DNA of 64,000 bases, from NCBI GenBank assembly GCA_963816795.1, contig CAWFLT010000002.1, forward strand, positions 248,001 to 312,000, given 5' to 3'. Positions 50,423 through 63,138 of this stretch are shown one piece after another (position 1 is the first letter of the stretch; each line of letters opens with the position of its first letter). The position numbers were made by a program, and so were the translations under genes. The notes under the pieces were generated by a model. It did not search any database. It saw only the letters and a list, made by a program, of their open reading frames with translations, and was not told the DNA's origin. This DNA comes from CAWFLT01 sp963816795. GTDB taxonomy: Bacteria > Acidobacteriota > Vicinamibacteria > Vicinamibacterales > SCN-69-37.

Positions 50423-52010
50423 ATGCGCGTCTGGCCGTTCGTCGTGCTCGCACTCTCTCTGCTGCCGTCGTTTCAGGCGACTCAGGTCGCCTTCGACGTG
50501 CTCATCATCAACGGCCGCGTCCACGACGGGTCGGGCAATCCGTGGCGGCGCGCGGACGTCGGGATCCGTGGCGATCGCATTGTCGCCGTCGGGCGGCTGG
50601 CCGGGTCGGCCGCCACGACGGTCATCGACGCGAAGGATCGCGTCGTCGCGCCCGGTTTCATCGACGTGCATTCGCATGCGCTCGCGAACATCACCAATCC
50701 GGCGCTGCGCGAGGCGCGCGCGCTGATCGCGCAAGGCGTCACCTCCGTCGTGGGCAATCCGGATGGCGGCGGGGACGTCGATTTGAAAGCGCAGGCGACG
50801 AGGCTCGACGCCGACGGAGGCGTCGGCGTGAACTCGGCGCTGCTGATCGGTCACGCGAGCGTCCGTGGCGCCGCGATGCGGCCGGCGGCCGCTGGAGCCG
50901 CCGCGGTCGGCGACGCCTGGGCGCGGCGAGACCCGACAGCCGAGGAGCTCGATCGCATGCGTGCGCTGGTGCGGCAGGCGGTCGCCGACGGCGCGTTCGG
51001 GCTCTCGAGCGGGATCTTCTACTCGCCGGGCCGGTACGCGAAGACCGAGGAAGTCATCGCGCTCGCCCGGGAAGCCGGTGGCGTCTACACGAGCCACATC
51101 CGCGATGAAGGCAACTACGACGTCGGCGTCGTCGCGTCGGTCGATGAAGTGATCCGGATTGCCGAGTCCGCACGCGTCCGGGGCGTCGTCACGCACATGA
51201 AGGCGCTCGGCCCGGACAGTTGGGGACTGTCGACGACGCTGGTGGCGCACATCGATGCGGCGCGGGCGCGCGGCGTCGAGGTGTACGCCGATCAGTATCC
51301 GTACGAGGCGTCGTCGACGAGCCTGACGGCTGCCGTGATGCCGGGCGAGAACAGCGCCGGCGCGCGCGAGGCGCTCGAAGGGCCGGAGTCGCGCGCGAAA
51401 TTCCTGGCCGTCGTCAAGGAGAACATCCGCCGCCGCGGCGGGCCGGCCTCCATCGTCATCGCTTCTGGCAGCGGCGCGCCGAACGTCGCCGGCAAGAACC
51501 TCGAGCAGATCGCGAAGGACCGCGGTGTCTCGCCTGAACAGGCGGCAACGGACATCGTCATCGCTGGCGGCGCGTCGATCGTGTCGTTCAACATGTCCGA
51601 GAAGGACATCGAGACGATCATGCGCCAGCCCTGGACGATGGGATCGAGCGACGGCGGGTTGTCGATCCCGGGACCGAGCGTTCCGCATCCACGGAACAAC
51701 GGCGCGTTTGCGCGCCGGCTCGCCGTCTACGTGCGCGACCGCCAGGTCATCTCGCTCGATCACGCCATCCGGACGATGACGAGCCTGCCGGCGCAGGTGT
51801 TTGGATTGACCGACCGCGGCGAATTGCGCCCCGGTGCGTATCGCGGATCTGGTGATCTTCGATCTCGCGAAGATCGCCGACCGTGCGACGTATCAGAGTC
51901 CGCACGTCCTTGCGGACGGGATCGATTGGGTGCTGGTCAACGGACAGGTCGCGCGCCGCGAGGGCGAGTTCACGGGCGTTCGCGCCGGACGCGTGCTGAA
52001 GAAGTCGTAG
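50423..52010 (+). CDS. Secreted N-acyl-D-amino-acid deacylase (D-aminoacylase), C-terminal frameshift
   Basis: Metal-dependent amidohydrolase that releases D-amino acids from N-acyl derivatives. The ATG at 50423 gives a signal peptide (MRVWPFVVLALSLLPSFQ), then VLIINGRVHDGSGNPWRRAD and metal ligands in PGFIDVHSHALANI. The YTSHIRDEGNYDVGVVASVD segment and TMGSSDGGLSIPGPSVPHPR are typical of the family. An extra base near 51840 moves the end to RIADLVIFDLAKIADRATYQ, stop at 52010. Its last 41 bases overlap the convergent VanZ-like gene. Confidence 0.88.
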
Positions 52011-53406
52011 CGCGACCGGCGATCCGCATCACGATCGTCACGCCGATCGTCGCGCCGATGGCGGCGAGCAGCACGTCGGTGACGTCGGGCACGTGCGGCG
52101 GCAGGAAGACCTGTGCGAGCTCGATGGCGCCGGCGACCGCCACCGCCAGCACCACGACGGCGACGCTGACAGCCGCGCACTCATGGCGGCAGCGACAACG
52201 CGAGCACGGCGCGCGAGCGCAAAGCGCCGAACACCCCGAAGAGGATGGTCTTGCGCAGGACTTCCGAGACGGCGTTGTACTCGGACCCGTAGTAGAGACT
52301 GGCGAACGGCACCGCCCAGAACTGCTCGTAGCGCACACGCCAGACCTCGTGGCGTGCCGCAGACCTCGAATGGGGCGCAGGCGATGACGACGATGACCAC
52401 CGCCCACGCCGCCGCCGCGACGGCCCACATGCCACCGGCGCCGTACGTTCGGGCTTGGATTTGCCACGGCATGATCCGGCCGGTGGCGCGCCATGCCATC
52501 TGGCGATCCAGACTCCGCCGATCGCCGCGCCGATCGTCCCGAGCACGATGTCGGTGCTGCTGGTGAATCGGCTGAGCACCAGCAACTGCGCCGCTTCGAT
52601 CGCCGCTGCGAGAGGCCGCCGACGAGCGCGGTGACGGCGACCGGCCGTACCGCGCCAGCCAGTGGCATCCGCCACGTCGCGATCAGGAGGCCGATCGGCA
52701 CGAACAGCGCGATGTCGCGCATCAACCCGTAGAGGTCGAGCCATGACGCGCCGCACGTCGGCGAACGGCACGAGGGTGACCTTGCCGTCCTTGAACTTGC
52801 CCCACAACTCGCCGGAGCTGATGGTCAGGTCGAGCGGCAGCACTGAGTAGAGCGCGAAGCCCAGCGAAGATAGCAGCTCGAGCAGCCAGTCGAACGGCGC
52901 CGCCCGCGCGCGGCGGCGCTGCGCACGCCAATCCAGTCCGCCGAGGCCTGACCGACAAGCCAGCCAGAGCACCACGCCGCGACGGCGCCCAATGGTTTCC
53001 GCGATGATGTCGTTCTGCGAGACGGTGCGGGGCGGAAACCAGAGTTGCGTGAACTCGAGGACGATCGACAGCCACGATGCCGGCCAGTACGACGTGCACC
53101 GGCCGCGGCGGTCAGCCGCCAGACGCGCGAGCGGCGTGTCGAGAGTCAACGCGCCCAGCAGGAGGTACGCCAGCGGCACGAACAGGAGGATGTTCGAGAC
53201 CCAGTCGGCGCGGCTGCCGGAGTCGATCGGCAGATACGGAATCGCGGAAGCGGTCGACGGCCTCGGCCCAGGCGAGCGGCTCGTAGCCGAAGGGCACGAG
53301 CGACCCGTAGATCGCCAGGGCGGAGTAGCCTGCGGCGGCCAGCCAATACGCCCGCCGTCCGGTGCGGTCCAGAAATACGACTTGACTGGTCGGTGTTTGG
53401 GGTCAT
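51970..53406 (-). CDS. VanZ-like membrane protein with repeated VanZ modules, frameshifted
   Basis: Polytopic membrane protein containing about three VanZ-like modules. The first is ADWVSNILLFVPLAYLLLGA with EFTQLWFPPRTVSQNDIIAE. The second is IEAAQLLVLSRFTSSTDIVL. The third is RKTILFGVFGALR with IELAQVFLPPHVPDVTDVLL. VanZ gives low-level teicoplanin resistance in enterococci, but most homologues are uncharacterised. Several breaks (about 53330, 53230, 52730 and 52200) scatter it over three frames. The start near 53406 (MTPNTDQSSRIS) is approximate. Confidence 0.72.
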
Positions 53407-53418
53407 ACGATGGCGCGC

Positions 53419-53478
53419 TTAGTGAGACTGGTCTCACTAAGGCGACGCCCGCCAGATGCGCCACATCCGGCGGGCGTC
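53419..53478. promoter_or_regulatory. Palindrome and hairpin in a divergent promoter region
   Basis: TTAGTGAGAC (53419-53428) and its exact complement (53431-53440) are separated by two bases, 13 bases from the VanZ-like start. This is the form of a dimeric repressor site. A second inverted repeat follows (GACGCCCGCC, 53444-53453, with 53469-53478). The CbiX-like gene lies on the other side. Confidence 0.55.
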
Positions 53479-53607
53479 TGTGAACGCCGCCCGTCTGCTG
53501 GACGAGGAAGGTCTCACCTCGACGTTCGCGCCGAGTATGGGAGCGTACGCGCCGGGCGCAACTTCCGGCTCGGGTCCGCGTCCGGCGGCGAGCGGCGGGA
53601 GGACTCC

Positions 53608-54334
53608 ATGACCCGCTCGTCAGTCTCCGTTGTTCTGCTCGGCCTGCGGGCGGACAAGCCCGCGGCGGTCGAGATCTTCGCGCGGATGCGGCACGGGTCC
53701 GGCGGCGCCAGCGGTCACGAGGCGCACCAGCCCGCGTCCACGGCGCAGGCGTCGACGCTGCGAATCGACGTTGGTGTACCGGTGAAAATGACGTCGGCCG
53801 TCGACGCTCATCCGATTGTCGGGGACATCGTCATCGACCGCGCGCTCGCCATGAGCCGCCAGCCGGATCGCGAGTCGGTGATTCTCGTCGCGCACGGACC
53901 GAACGAAGAAGCAGACGATATCAAGTGGCGCCAATCGCTCGCGGATCTCTCGCGATCGCTCTCACAGGCGGTCAAGTTTGCTCACGTCGAGGGCCTGACG
54001 GTGCGTGACGACGCGCCGGCGCCGATCAAGCAGGCGGCGACCGAAACGCTCCGCGCGACGGTGAGTGGCGAGATCGCGCGCGGACGCCGAGTGCTGATCG
54101 TGCCGGTGCTCCTGTCGTACGGCGGGATCGAGGCCGGCGTCCGCGAGCGCCTGGCGGGCCTCTCCTACGAGATGTCTGACAAGGCGCTGGCGCCGGATCG
54201 GCAGGCTCATCGACTGGGTGCTCGCGAAAGCGCGGGAAGCCGGAGGGGCCGGCTTCCGCCTGACACCCGCGCGGCGCAACGCGGCGCGCGGCCCGAGCGC
54301 GGGGGGTGGGGCCCCCGCGCCCTTAAGTAAGTAA
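53608..54334 (+). CDS. CbiX/SirB-like sirohydrochlorin chelatase family protein, C-terminal frameshift
   Basis: Predicted to belong to the class II chelatases (CbiX/SirB), which insert cobalt or iron into sirohydrochlorin. GGGAGGA precedes the ATG at 53608. The recognisable motifs are ESVILVAHGPNEEADDIKWR with the metal-site His, and GRRVLIVPVLLSYGGIEAG. A break near 54195 moves the end to RLIDWVLAKAREAGGAGFRL. The new frame then translates through a GC-rich repeat until 54334, so the native C-terminus is uncertain. The N-terminal 80 residues are unusual. Role in tetrapyrrole synthesis is inferred from family only. Confidence 0.72.
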
Positions 54335-54407
54335 GTTTGCCAACTTTACTCAATGGCGCGGGGCCCCACCCCCACGCCTCGGGCCGCGCCGCTCTGCGGC
54401 GCGGGTG

Positions 54408-54408
<1 letters not shown>
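54266..54408. repeat. Face-to-face pair of GC-rich palindromic repeats
   Basis: One copy (54266-54322) and an inverted copy (54355-54408) flank a 32-base AT-richer spacer containing AAGTAAGTAAG. The pair could form a stem of over 50 imperfect base pairs between the convergent CbiX-like and photolyase genes. Confidence 0.85.
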
Positions 54409-55872
<1,464 letters not shown>

Positions 55873-55906
55873 GTTTTTTCATCCTACCTGACGCCCTGAG
55901 GTTTCT

Positions 55907-58217
55907 ATGACACCCCGTCTCCGTCCCGTCGTCGTCCTTCTTGCCGGCGCCGCTGTATTCGTGACCGGCTGGCAGTCGATTGGCGCACAGGCGCCGCAAG
56001 CGCCGGCGCTCGACCGGCTGGCCGGTATGCCGGGCGTCGATCAGTTTCTGAAGATGCAGGCGGCCCTGCAGGGCCCGCCGGCGGTGGTTTCAGGCGCGCT
56101 CAGTGTCAGCTGGGCGGGAGATGGCAAGTCGTTCTCCTATGCCAGCGCCGGCAAGCAGTACCAGTTCGATCTCGCGACGCTCACGGCGGCCGAGACGGGC
56201 GAGGCGCCGGCCAACGCTGGCGGGCTCGGGGCCCGCGGCGGGGCCGGTCGCGGCGGCGGACGCGGCGGACAGGGCGTGACCGCGGCGCCGCCGCCCGGGG
56301 GCACGCAGGGCGTGCCGCCCGCGGGCCGCGGTCGTGGCGGTCCCGCTTCCGCCGCCCAGCAGGAGATGCCGGCCGAGCCGATGAGCGGCTGCCCGGCGAC
56401 GCAGGTGGCCCGCGGCCGGCAGCGGGAGTGCGTGATCTCGCCCGACGGCAAGCAGAAGGCGTTCTACCGCGCGCGCAACTTCTGGATTGCCAACGTCGAC
56501 GGCACCAACGAGCGCCAGGTGACGACCGACGGCGACGAGAAGAAGCGCCTCAAGAGCGGCACCGGCAGCTGGGTGTACGGAGAAGAGCTGTCGCAGACGA
56601 CGGCGATCTGGTGGTCGCCCGACAGCACGAAGGTCGCGACCTACCGGTTCGACGAAAGCAAGGTCAAGGACTACTTCATTCAGATGGACCAGACCCAGGT
56701 CACCGGGCAGGTCGATATCGAGGCCTATCCGAAGGTCAGGCGCGGACAATCCGGTGCCGGAGGTGCTGCTGCACGATCTGCTCTCGAAGCGGACCGCGAC
56801 GATCGACGTGCGCGACGGCAAGCCGTTCACCAACGACGTCGTCGGCCACTACGTGTACAACGTCGGCTGGTCGCCCGACGGCACCGAGCTGACGATGAAC
56901 CGCACGAATCGCCGCCAGCAGATCATGGAGTTCATCGCGTGCAGTCCGTCGACGACGAAGTGCCGCGTGATCGTGCGCGAGGAGTCGAAAACGGGCTGGG
57001 TGGACAATCGCCCGCAGATGCGGCTGCTCGAAGACAAGAAGCGGTTCATCTGGGAGTCCGAGCGCAACGGCTACACCAACTACTACCTCTACGACTTCTC
57101 GGGCAAGCTGATCACGCCGATCACCCAGAACACGACCTTCGACTCGGGCGCCATCGTGAAAGTCGACGAAACCGCAGGGGTGATGTTCTACACCGCGCGC
57201 GACGGCGACAACCACATGAAGATGCAGCTGCACCGCGTCGGCCTGGATGGCCGCAACGACGTGCGGCTCACCGATCCCACGTTCACGCACACGGTCAGCG
57301 TCTCGCCGGACAACAAGTTCCTCGTCGACGTCTACCAGACGCACGACCAGCCTCCGGCGACGCAGTTGCTCGACGCCAGCGGCAAGGTGCTGGCGCAGCT
57401 CGCGAAGAGCGATTTGACGAAGTTCAACGCGCTCGGCCTGAAGAAGGTCGAGATGTTCACCTACAAGGCGGCCGACGGCCAGACCACGCTGTACGGCACG
57501 ATCTCGTTTCCGTCGAATTTCGATCCGTCGAAGAAGTACCCGACGCTCGTGCCGGTCTACGGCGGTCCGGCCTCCGGCAGCAACGTGCCGACCGAGAACT
57601 TCGCGACGCCGAATCCGTCCACCGAGTACGGCTTCCTCGTCGTCAACGTGATGTCGCGCGCGGCGCCCGGCATGGGACGCAAGACGCTCGACACGATCTA
57701 CATGAAGCTCGGCCAGACCGAGATGGACGACATGGCCGAGGGCATCAAGGCGCTCTGGTCGCGTCCGTACTTCGACAAGGGCCGCGTCGGCATTCACGGC
57801 TCGTCGTACGGCGGCTACACGTCGGCGATGCAGATCCTGAAACATCCCGACGTCTTCACCGCGGCCTCGGCCGGCTCGCCGGTGACGTCGTGGGATCACT
57901 ACGATTCGATCTACACCGAGCGCTACATGTGGATCCCGCAGGAGAACGAAGCCGGCTACTCGGCGGGCAGCGCGATGATGTACGCCAAGAACCTCAAGGG
58001 CCGCCTGCTGATCTACTACGGCACCGCCGACAACAACGTGCACCCGAACAACGCGATGCAACTCATCCGTGCGCTGCAGCAGGCCGGCAAGAGCTTCGAG
58101 GTGCAGGTCGGACCCGACGCCGGCCACAGCAACGTCGCCAACCCGCGCATGATGGAGTTCTTCATCGAGAACCTGGTGCTGCGGCCGGAACGGCTGATCG
58201 CGCCGGCAGGGCGTTGA
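55907..58217 (+). CDS. S9 family dipeptidyl-peptidase-IV-like peptidase, one frameshift
   Basis: Predicted secreted serine peptidase. A signal peptide (VVVLLAGAAVFVTGWQSIGA) is followed by a beta-propeller with a long Gly/Ala-rich insert (GARGGAGRGGGRGGQGV). The propeller includes WVYGEELSQTTAIWWSPDST, typical of DPP IV. A break near 56735 joins to PVPEVLLHDLLSKRTATIDV. The catalytic domain has the nucleophile in GIHGSSYGGYTSAM, Asp in YYGTADNNVHPNN and His in GPDAGHSNVANP. It starts 34 bases from the divergent photolyase gene and converges with an amidohydrolase. Confidence 0.92.
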
Positions 58218-58225
58218 GGCTGGAG

Positions 58226-58270
58226 GGGCCGGCTTGAGCCGGCCCTGCGAGGGCGGGCTGAAGCCCGCCC
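58226..58270. terminator. Double hairpin between convergent genes
   Basis: Two stems lie in tandem: GGGCCGGCT/AGCCGGCCC (58226-58245) and GGGCGGGCT/AGCCCGCCC (58251-58270), each with a two-base loop. They fall between the S9 peptidase and amidohydrolase stops and could terminate in both directions, though no T runs are present. Confidence 0.6.
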
Positions 58271-58273
58271 CTC

Positions 58274-59633
58274 CTAGAACTTGCGCGTGTCCACGACGAC
58301 GGCGCCGTCTCTTCATCACCCACCGGACGCCGGTGAACAACGCGTCGATCTTCTCGAGCGGGTTGCCGTCGACCGCGATGATGTCGGCGAGATAGCCCGG
58401 CGCCAGGCGGCCGAGGCGATCCTCGGCGCCGAGCATCTCTGCGCCGGTCGTCGTCGCGGTGCGCAGCGCCTGCTCCGGCGTCATGCCGGCCTTGACGAAC
58501 CACGCCGAGCTCGCGCGTGTTCTGGCCGAACATCGAGTAGACCGCGTCCGATCCCATCGCTAGCCGCACGCCGGCCTTGGCCGCGCGGCGGACCGCGTCG
58601 AGATTCTTCTCGATGTAGGCCTGCAGCGGCGGGATGGTGTCGGGGGCGAACTGGAATTCGTCCTTCGCGTCGACGTAGTAGCGGTTGTGATCGACCGTCG
58701 GCACCCAGATCGTGCGGCGCTTCACCATCTCGGCCATCGTCTCGTCGTCCAGCTCGATGCCGTGTTCCACCGTGTCCGCGCCGGCGCGAACAGCGTCTTT
58801 CACGCCAGAGGCGCCGTACGAATGGATCGCGACCTTGCGTCCCTTGGCGTGCGCGGTGTCGACGATGGCCTTGAGCTCATCGAAGAAAATGGTCTGCGTC
58901 GTGTCCACGCTCTGGTAGCTGCCGCGTGAGGCGTACACCTTGACCCAGTCGGCCGTCGTGGCCAGGCGCGCTTCGGTCGTCTTCTGCATCGCCGCCGGAT
59001 CCGGCGCGCCGCCGCCGCGGCCGGCGGAAATGCCCTGACCCGAGACGAACATGCGCGGGCCGATCATTCGCCCTGCCGCAATCTCGTCGCGCAGCGTGAT
59101 GTCGAGCCCGCCGCCGGCACCGAGGTCGCGGACCGTCGTCACGCCGGTCTCGAGCGTCTTGCGCGCGTTTGCCAGAGCCAGTTGCATGCGCTCGGCTGGC
59201 GTCCGCTGCCCCTGCTTGAACGGCGTCGTGCCAGGCGCGCCGTCCCAGCCGTACGTCATGTGCGTGTGCGCGTCGATGAGCCCGGGCAGGGCCATCAGCG
59301 GGCGAAGGTCGGTGACCGCCGCGCCCTTCGGAATCGCCGCGTCGCCGCTGCCGATCGAGACGATGCGATCGCCGGACGACGACGATGACCGCGTTCTGGA
59401 TCACGCGCGTGCCGTCCCATGCGCGGGCGAAGCGAAGCGCTCTTGGCGTTCCCGGTGAGCGCCGTGGTCGACGGTCTGCTGGACCGCTGCCGATCGACAG
59501 GCCCAACGCGGTGGCAAGTGCTGACTGCGACGAGGGCTCGTGATTGCGATGGCAGGCCTGCGGTGGACTGCGGGACAGTAAAGCCCTCCAAATCTCCGAA
59601 ATCCCCAAATCTCCAAATCCCCGAATTTGACAT
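58274..59633 (-). CDS. Secreted amidohydrolase (imidazolonepropionase-like), frameshifted
   Basis: Metal-dependent hydrolase. The core reads LRPLMALPGLIDAHTHMTYG with the HxH metal motif, then AHAKGRKVAIHSYGASGVKD, RAGADTVEHGIELDDETMAE and GVRLAMGSDAVYSMFGQNTR with the metal-site Asp. The family includes prolidase-like and imidazolonepropionase-like enzymes; substrate is unknown. Breaks near 59370, 58505 and 58305 are needed. The true end is ADIIAVDGNPLEKIDALFTG then DGAVVVDTRKF, stop at 58274. The start is uncertain: an ATG at 59633 is in frame with a possible signal region but would translate repeat DNA. Confidence 0.8.
59586..59628. repeat. CCAAATCTCC-word repeat
   Basis: CAAATCTCCGAAATCCCC-type words repeat three to four times just upstream of the divergent amidohydrolase and regulator genes. 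It is another small word array. Confidence 0.6.
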
Positions 59634-59677
59634 GTGCCCTTGTCCATGATGTATCCTTAAATCCGGATTTACGGATA
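59627..59677 (+). promoter_or_regulatory. Promoter and candidate operator of the ArsR-methyltransferase gene
   Basis: TTGACA (59627-59632) and TGTATC (59650-59655) are 17 bases apart. A 26-base near-perfect palindrome (59652-59677, left half TATCCTTAAATCC, one mismatched pair) overlaps the -10 region and ends one base before the ATG at 59679. This placement fits autorepression by the ArsR-type protein encoded just downstream. Confidence 0.65.
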
Positions 59678-59678
59678 G

Positions 59679-60684
59679 ATGCCTGCCGACACCCTGCCGC
59701 TGCTCGATTCGCTCTCCGCCCTGGCCGACCCGGTCCGGTCCCGGATGCTGTGGCTGCTCGACCAGCAGGAGCTGACGGTCTCGGAGCTCTGCGCGATCCT
59801 GCAACTGCCCCAGTCGACGGTGAGCCGGCACCTGAAGATGCTGGCCGACGCCGAATGGGTCCAGGTCCGGCGCGACGGGACCAGCCGCTATTACACGCTC
59901 GCTCTGGCAGGCGCGGACGGCGCGCATTCCGAGATCTGGAAGCTGACCAAGCCGCAGCTCGTCGGCAAGACCGACGCGGATCAGGACGGTCGTCGTCTGG
60001 CGCGGGTCATCGGCCGGCGCAGCGAGACGTCGGCCAGGTTCTTCGCGACCTCGGCAGGGGAGTGGGACCGGCTTCGCGAAGAGCTGTTTGGTCGCGAGTT
60101 CGTGCCCGGCGCCCTCGTCGGACTGCTGCCGGCGGACTGGGTGGTCGGCCGATCTTGGCTGTGGCACCGGTGCGATGCTGCCGCTGCTCGCGCCGCACGT
60201 CGCGCGGGTCATCGGCGTCGACGCCTCCGACGAAATGCTGGCGGCCGCGCGCAGCCGGGCGCGCGACTTCGCCAACGTCGATCTGCGCGCCGGCGCGCTC
60301 GAATCCCTGCCGCTCGAGACCTCGTCCGTGGACGCTGCCACGCTGATGCTGGTGCTGCACCACCTCTCGTCCCCGGTCGAGGCGCTCAAAGAAGCCGCGC
60401 GCGTGCTGAAGCCCGGCGGCCGGCTGTTGATCGTCGATATGGCGCCGCACGAACACGAGGAGTATCGTCAGCGGATGGGCCACGTCTGGCTCGGTTTTTC
60501 TGACGAGCAGATGCACAAGCTGCTGGCACACGCCGGCTTCAGCGCGACCGGATTCACCCGCTCGCGCCGGACGCCGACGCGAAAGGGCCGTCACTCTTCG
60601 CCGCGAGCGCGGCGAAACTTACTCGAAGTTCGAACTTCGAAGTTCGAACGGGGTCTGGCCCTGCTTGGCGTAAGCCGGGCCTGA
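59679..60684 (+). CDS. ArsR-type regulator fused to a SAM-dependent methyltransferase domain, frameshifted
   Basis: An N-terminal winged helix (ALADPVRSRMLWLLDQQELT, QLPQSTVSRHLKMLADAEWV) joined to a class I methyltransferase domain. The SAM motif DLGCGTGAMLPLLAPHVARV appears after an extra G near 60150. VIGVDASDEMLAAARSRARD and AARVLKPGGRLLIVDMAPHE follow. Regulators of this architecture sit by methionine-cycle genes and SahR of Proteobacteria is one described type, so sensing of S-adenosylhomocysteine is a reasonable inference from the adjacent ahcY. The C-terminus is blurred by a likely second break near 60575 and the palindrome at 60629. The stop given belongs to the main frame. Confidence 0.85.
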
Positions 60685-60692
60685 CCCCTGAC
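60629..60692. repeat. TTCGAA palindrome and GGGGTC hairpin before ahcY
   Basis: A perfect 20-base palindrome, TTCGAACTTCGAAGTTCGAA (60629-60648), is followed by an imperfect inverted repeat GGGGTCTGGCCC / GGGCCTGACCCC (about 60650-60689). The second resembles the GGGGTCAGAC ends of the REP element at 26953-27961. It could be a REP copy or a terminator/operator between the regulator and ahcY. Confidence 0.6.
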
Positions 60693-60706
60693 AACCGAAG
60701 GAGCAC

Positions 60707-62215
<1,509 letters not shown>

Positions 62216-62223
62216 CGCGGGTC

Positions 62224-62460
62224 GCGTCTCGATGAAGGCCACGGGGCACGCAGAGCTCACGCGAGGACTCGGATTTCGGAAGGCTAAGATCAAGACGCTC
62301 ACACGGGGCCACGGAGAGCCACGGAGGACACGGATTTCGGAAGGCTAAGATCTTCAAAAAAAAGATCTTCGAGAAAAGATTTTCGAAAAAAGCTCTCCTG
62401 ATCAAGTGTTTCTGTCCGTGTGGTCCCCGTGGTCTCCGTGTTATGTAGCGAAGCTCTTGT
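62224..62460. repeat. CACGGAG-word array with AAGATCTTC repeats
   Basis: CACGGAG-type words on the left are mirrored by CTCCGTG-type words on the right. A 22-base direct repeat (62270-62291 and 62331-62352) precedes A-rich AAGATCTTC repeats (62346-62400). The right end (62433-62460) is the exact complement of 47714-47741. The gap to the YaeQ gene stop (62461-62502) shows nothing further. Confidence 0.85.
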
Positions 62461-62502
62461 GTAGAGGCGCCGTGGGATCCTGTCGGAGGGCCGGGGACGG
62501 GG

Positions 62503-63054
62503 TCAGTGGTCAGCGGGCTTGATGCGGTGCTCGATGATGGTCCCGTGAAGGGTCGTGTCGTCGAGGGCTGCAAAGATTTCGCGATCCGAAACTGACAATG
62601 CCATCGACGTCCGCCGATCGATTGAGGCGGCGAGCCCGTCGATGAAGGACCGCTCGAAGGCGTAGATGGGAAGGTCTATCGCTCGATGAATCTTCGCGCC
62701 TTCGTATTGCGCGAGCAGTTGGCGCACATCGCGGTGCGTGTAAACGGCCACGCGATCGGCCAGCTTGCTTGCGCGATGCAGCCGCGATGCGTCGGGCATG
62801 CCGACTTCGATCCACGCCGTGATGCGCCCCGTCAGATCGCGCACCAGCACCGCCGGCTCATCGCCCGACGACACGCCCTCGGTCATCGCGATGCCTTCCC
62901 GGTACTCCAACGCATACGCCAGCACCCGCGTCGTCATGTACTCCGCCGTTTCGGACGGGTGGCGCGCGACTCGCAACTCGAGCGTTTCGTAGACGCCGCG
63001 ATCGATGTCGGACAGGTCGATCGTCAGGTTGTAGAGCGTCGCCGTGAGGGCCAT
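62503..63054 (-). CDS. YaeQ family protein
   Basis: About 183 residues from the ATG at 63054 (MALTATLYNLTIDLSDIDRG), with the family motifs LRVARHPSETAEYMTTRVLA and LTGRITAWIEVGMPDASRLH. YaeQ has a PD-(D/E)XK-like fold; E. coli YaeQ has been linked to suppression of RfaH loss, but its activity is not established. The upstream extension to 63099 is unlikely. Intact and monocistronic. Confidence 0.9.
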   Translation of the reverse strand: MALTATLYNLTIDLSDIDRGVYETLELRVARHPSETAEYMTTRVLAYALEYREGIAMTEGVSSGDEPAVLVRDLTGRITAWIEVGMPDASRLHRASKLADRVAVYTHRDVRQLLAQYEGAKIHRAIDLPIYAFERSFIDGLAASIDRRTSMALSVSDREIFAALDDTTLHGTIIEHRIKPADH

Positions 63055-63070
63055 TCGTCGAAGTCTGTCA

Positions 63071-63125
63071 GATCTTTCAACACGAAGGGCACGAAGCACA
63101 CGAAGGAGACGAAGTCCACGAAGAG
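63071..63125. repeat. CACGAAG-word repeat
   Basis: CACGAAG words recur five times in 55 bases. The first 17 bases (63071-63087) are the exact complement of 41620-41636. It lies upstream of the YaeQ gene. Confidence 0.7.
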
Positions 63126-63138
63126 TTACGGGAAAGAT

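Noticed and set aside
53407..53607. Cobalamin riboswitch upstream of the CbiX-like gene
   Set aside because: No B12-box-like sequence was seen; the structure here is a palindrome plus a simple hairpin.
55907..58237. 776-codon continuous plus-strand frame over the S9 peptidase
   Set aside because: Only the first 280 residues are the real protein; after about 56735 this frame is arginine-rich shadow, and the conserved catalytic domain continues in another frame.
60600..60706. S-adenosylhomocysteine riboswitch ahead of ahcY
   Set aside because: I could not find the conserved SAH-riboswitch sequence blocks; the region holds a palindrome, a GGGGTC hairpin and the end of the regulator gene instead.
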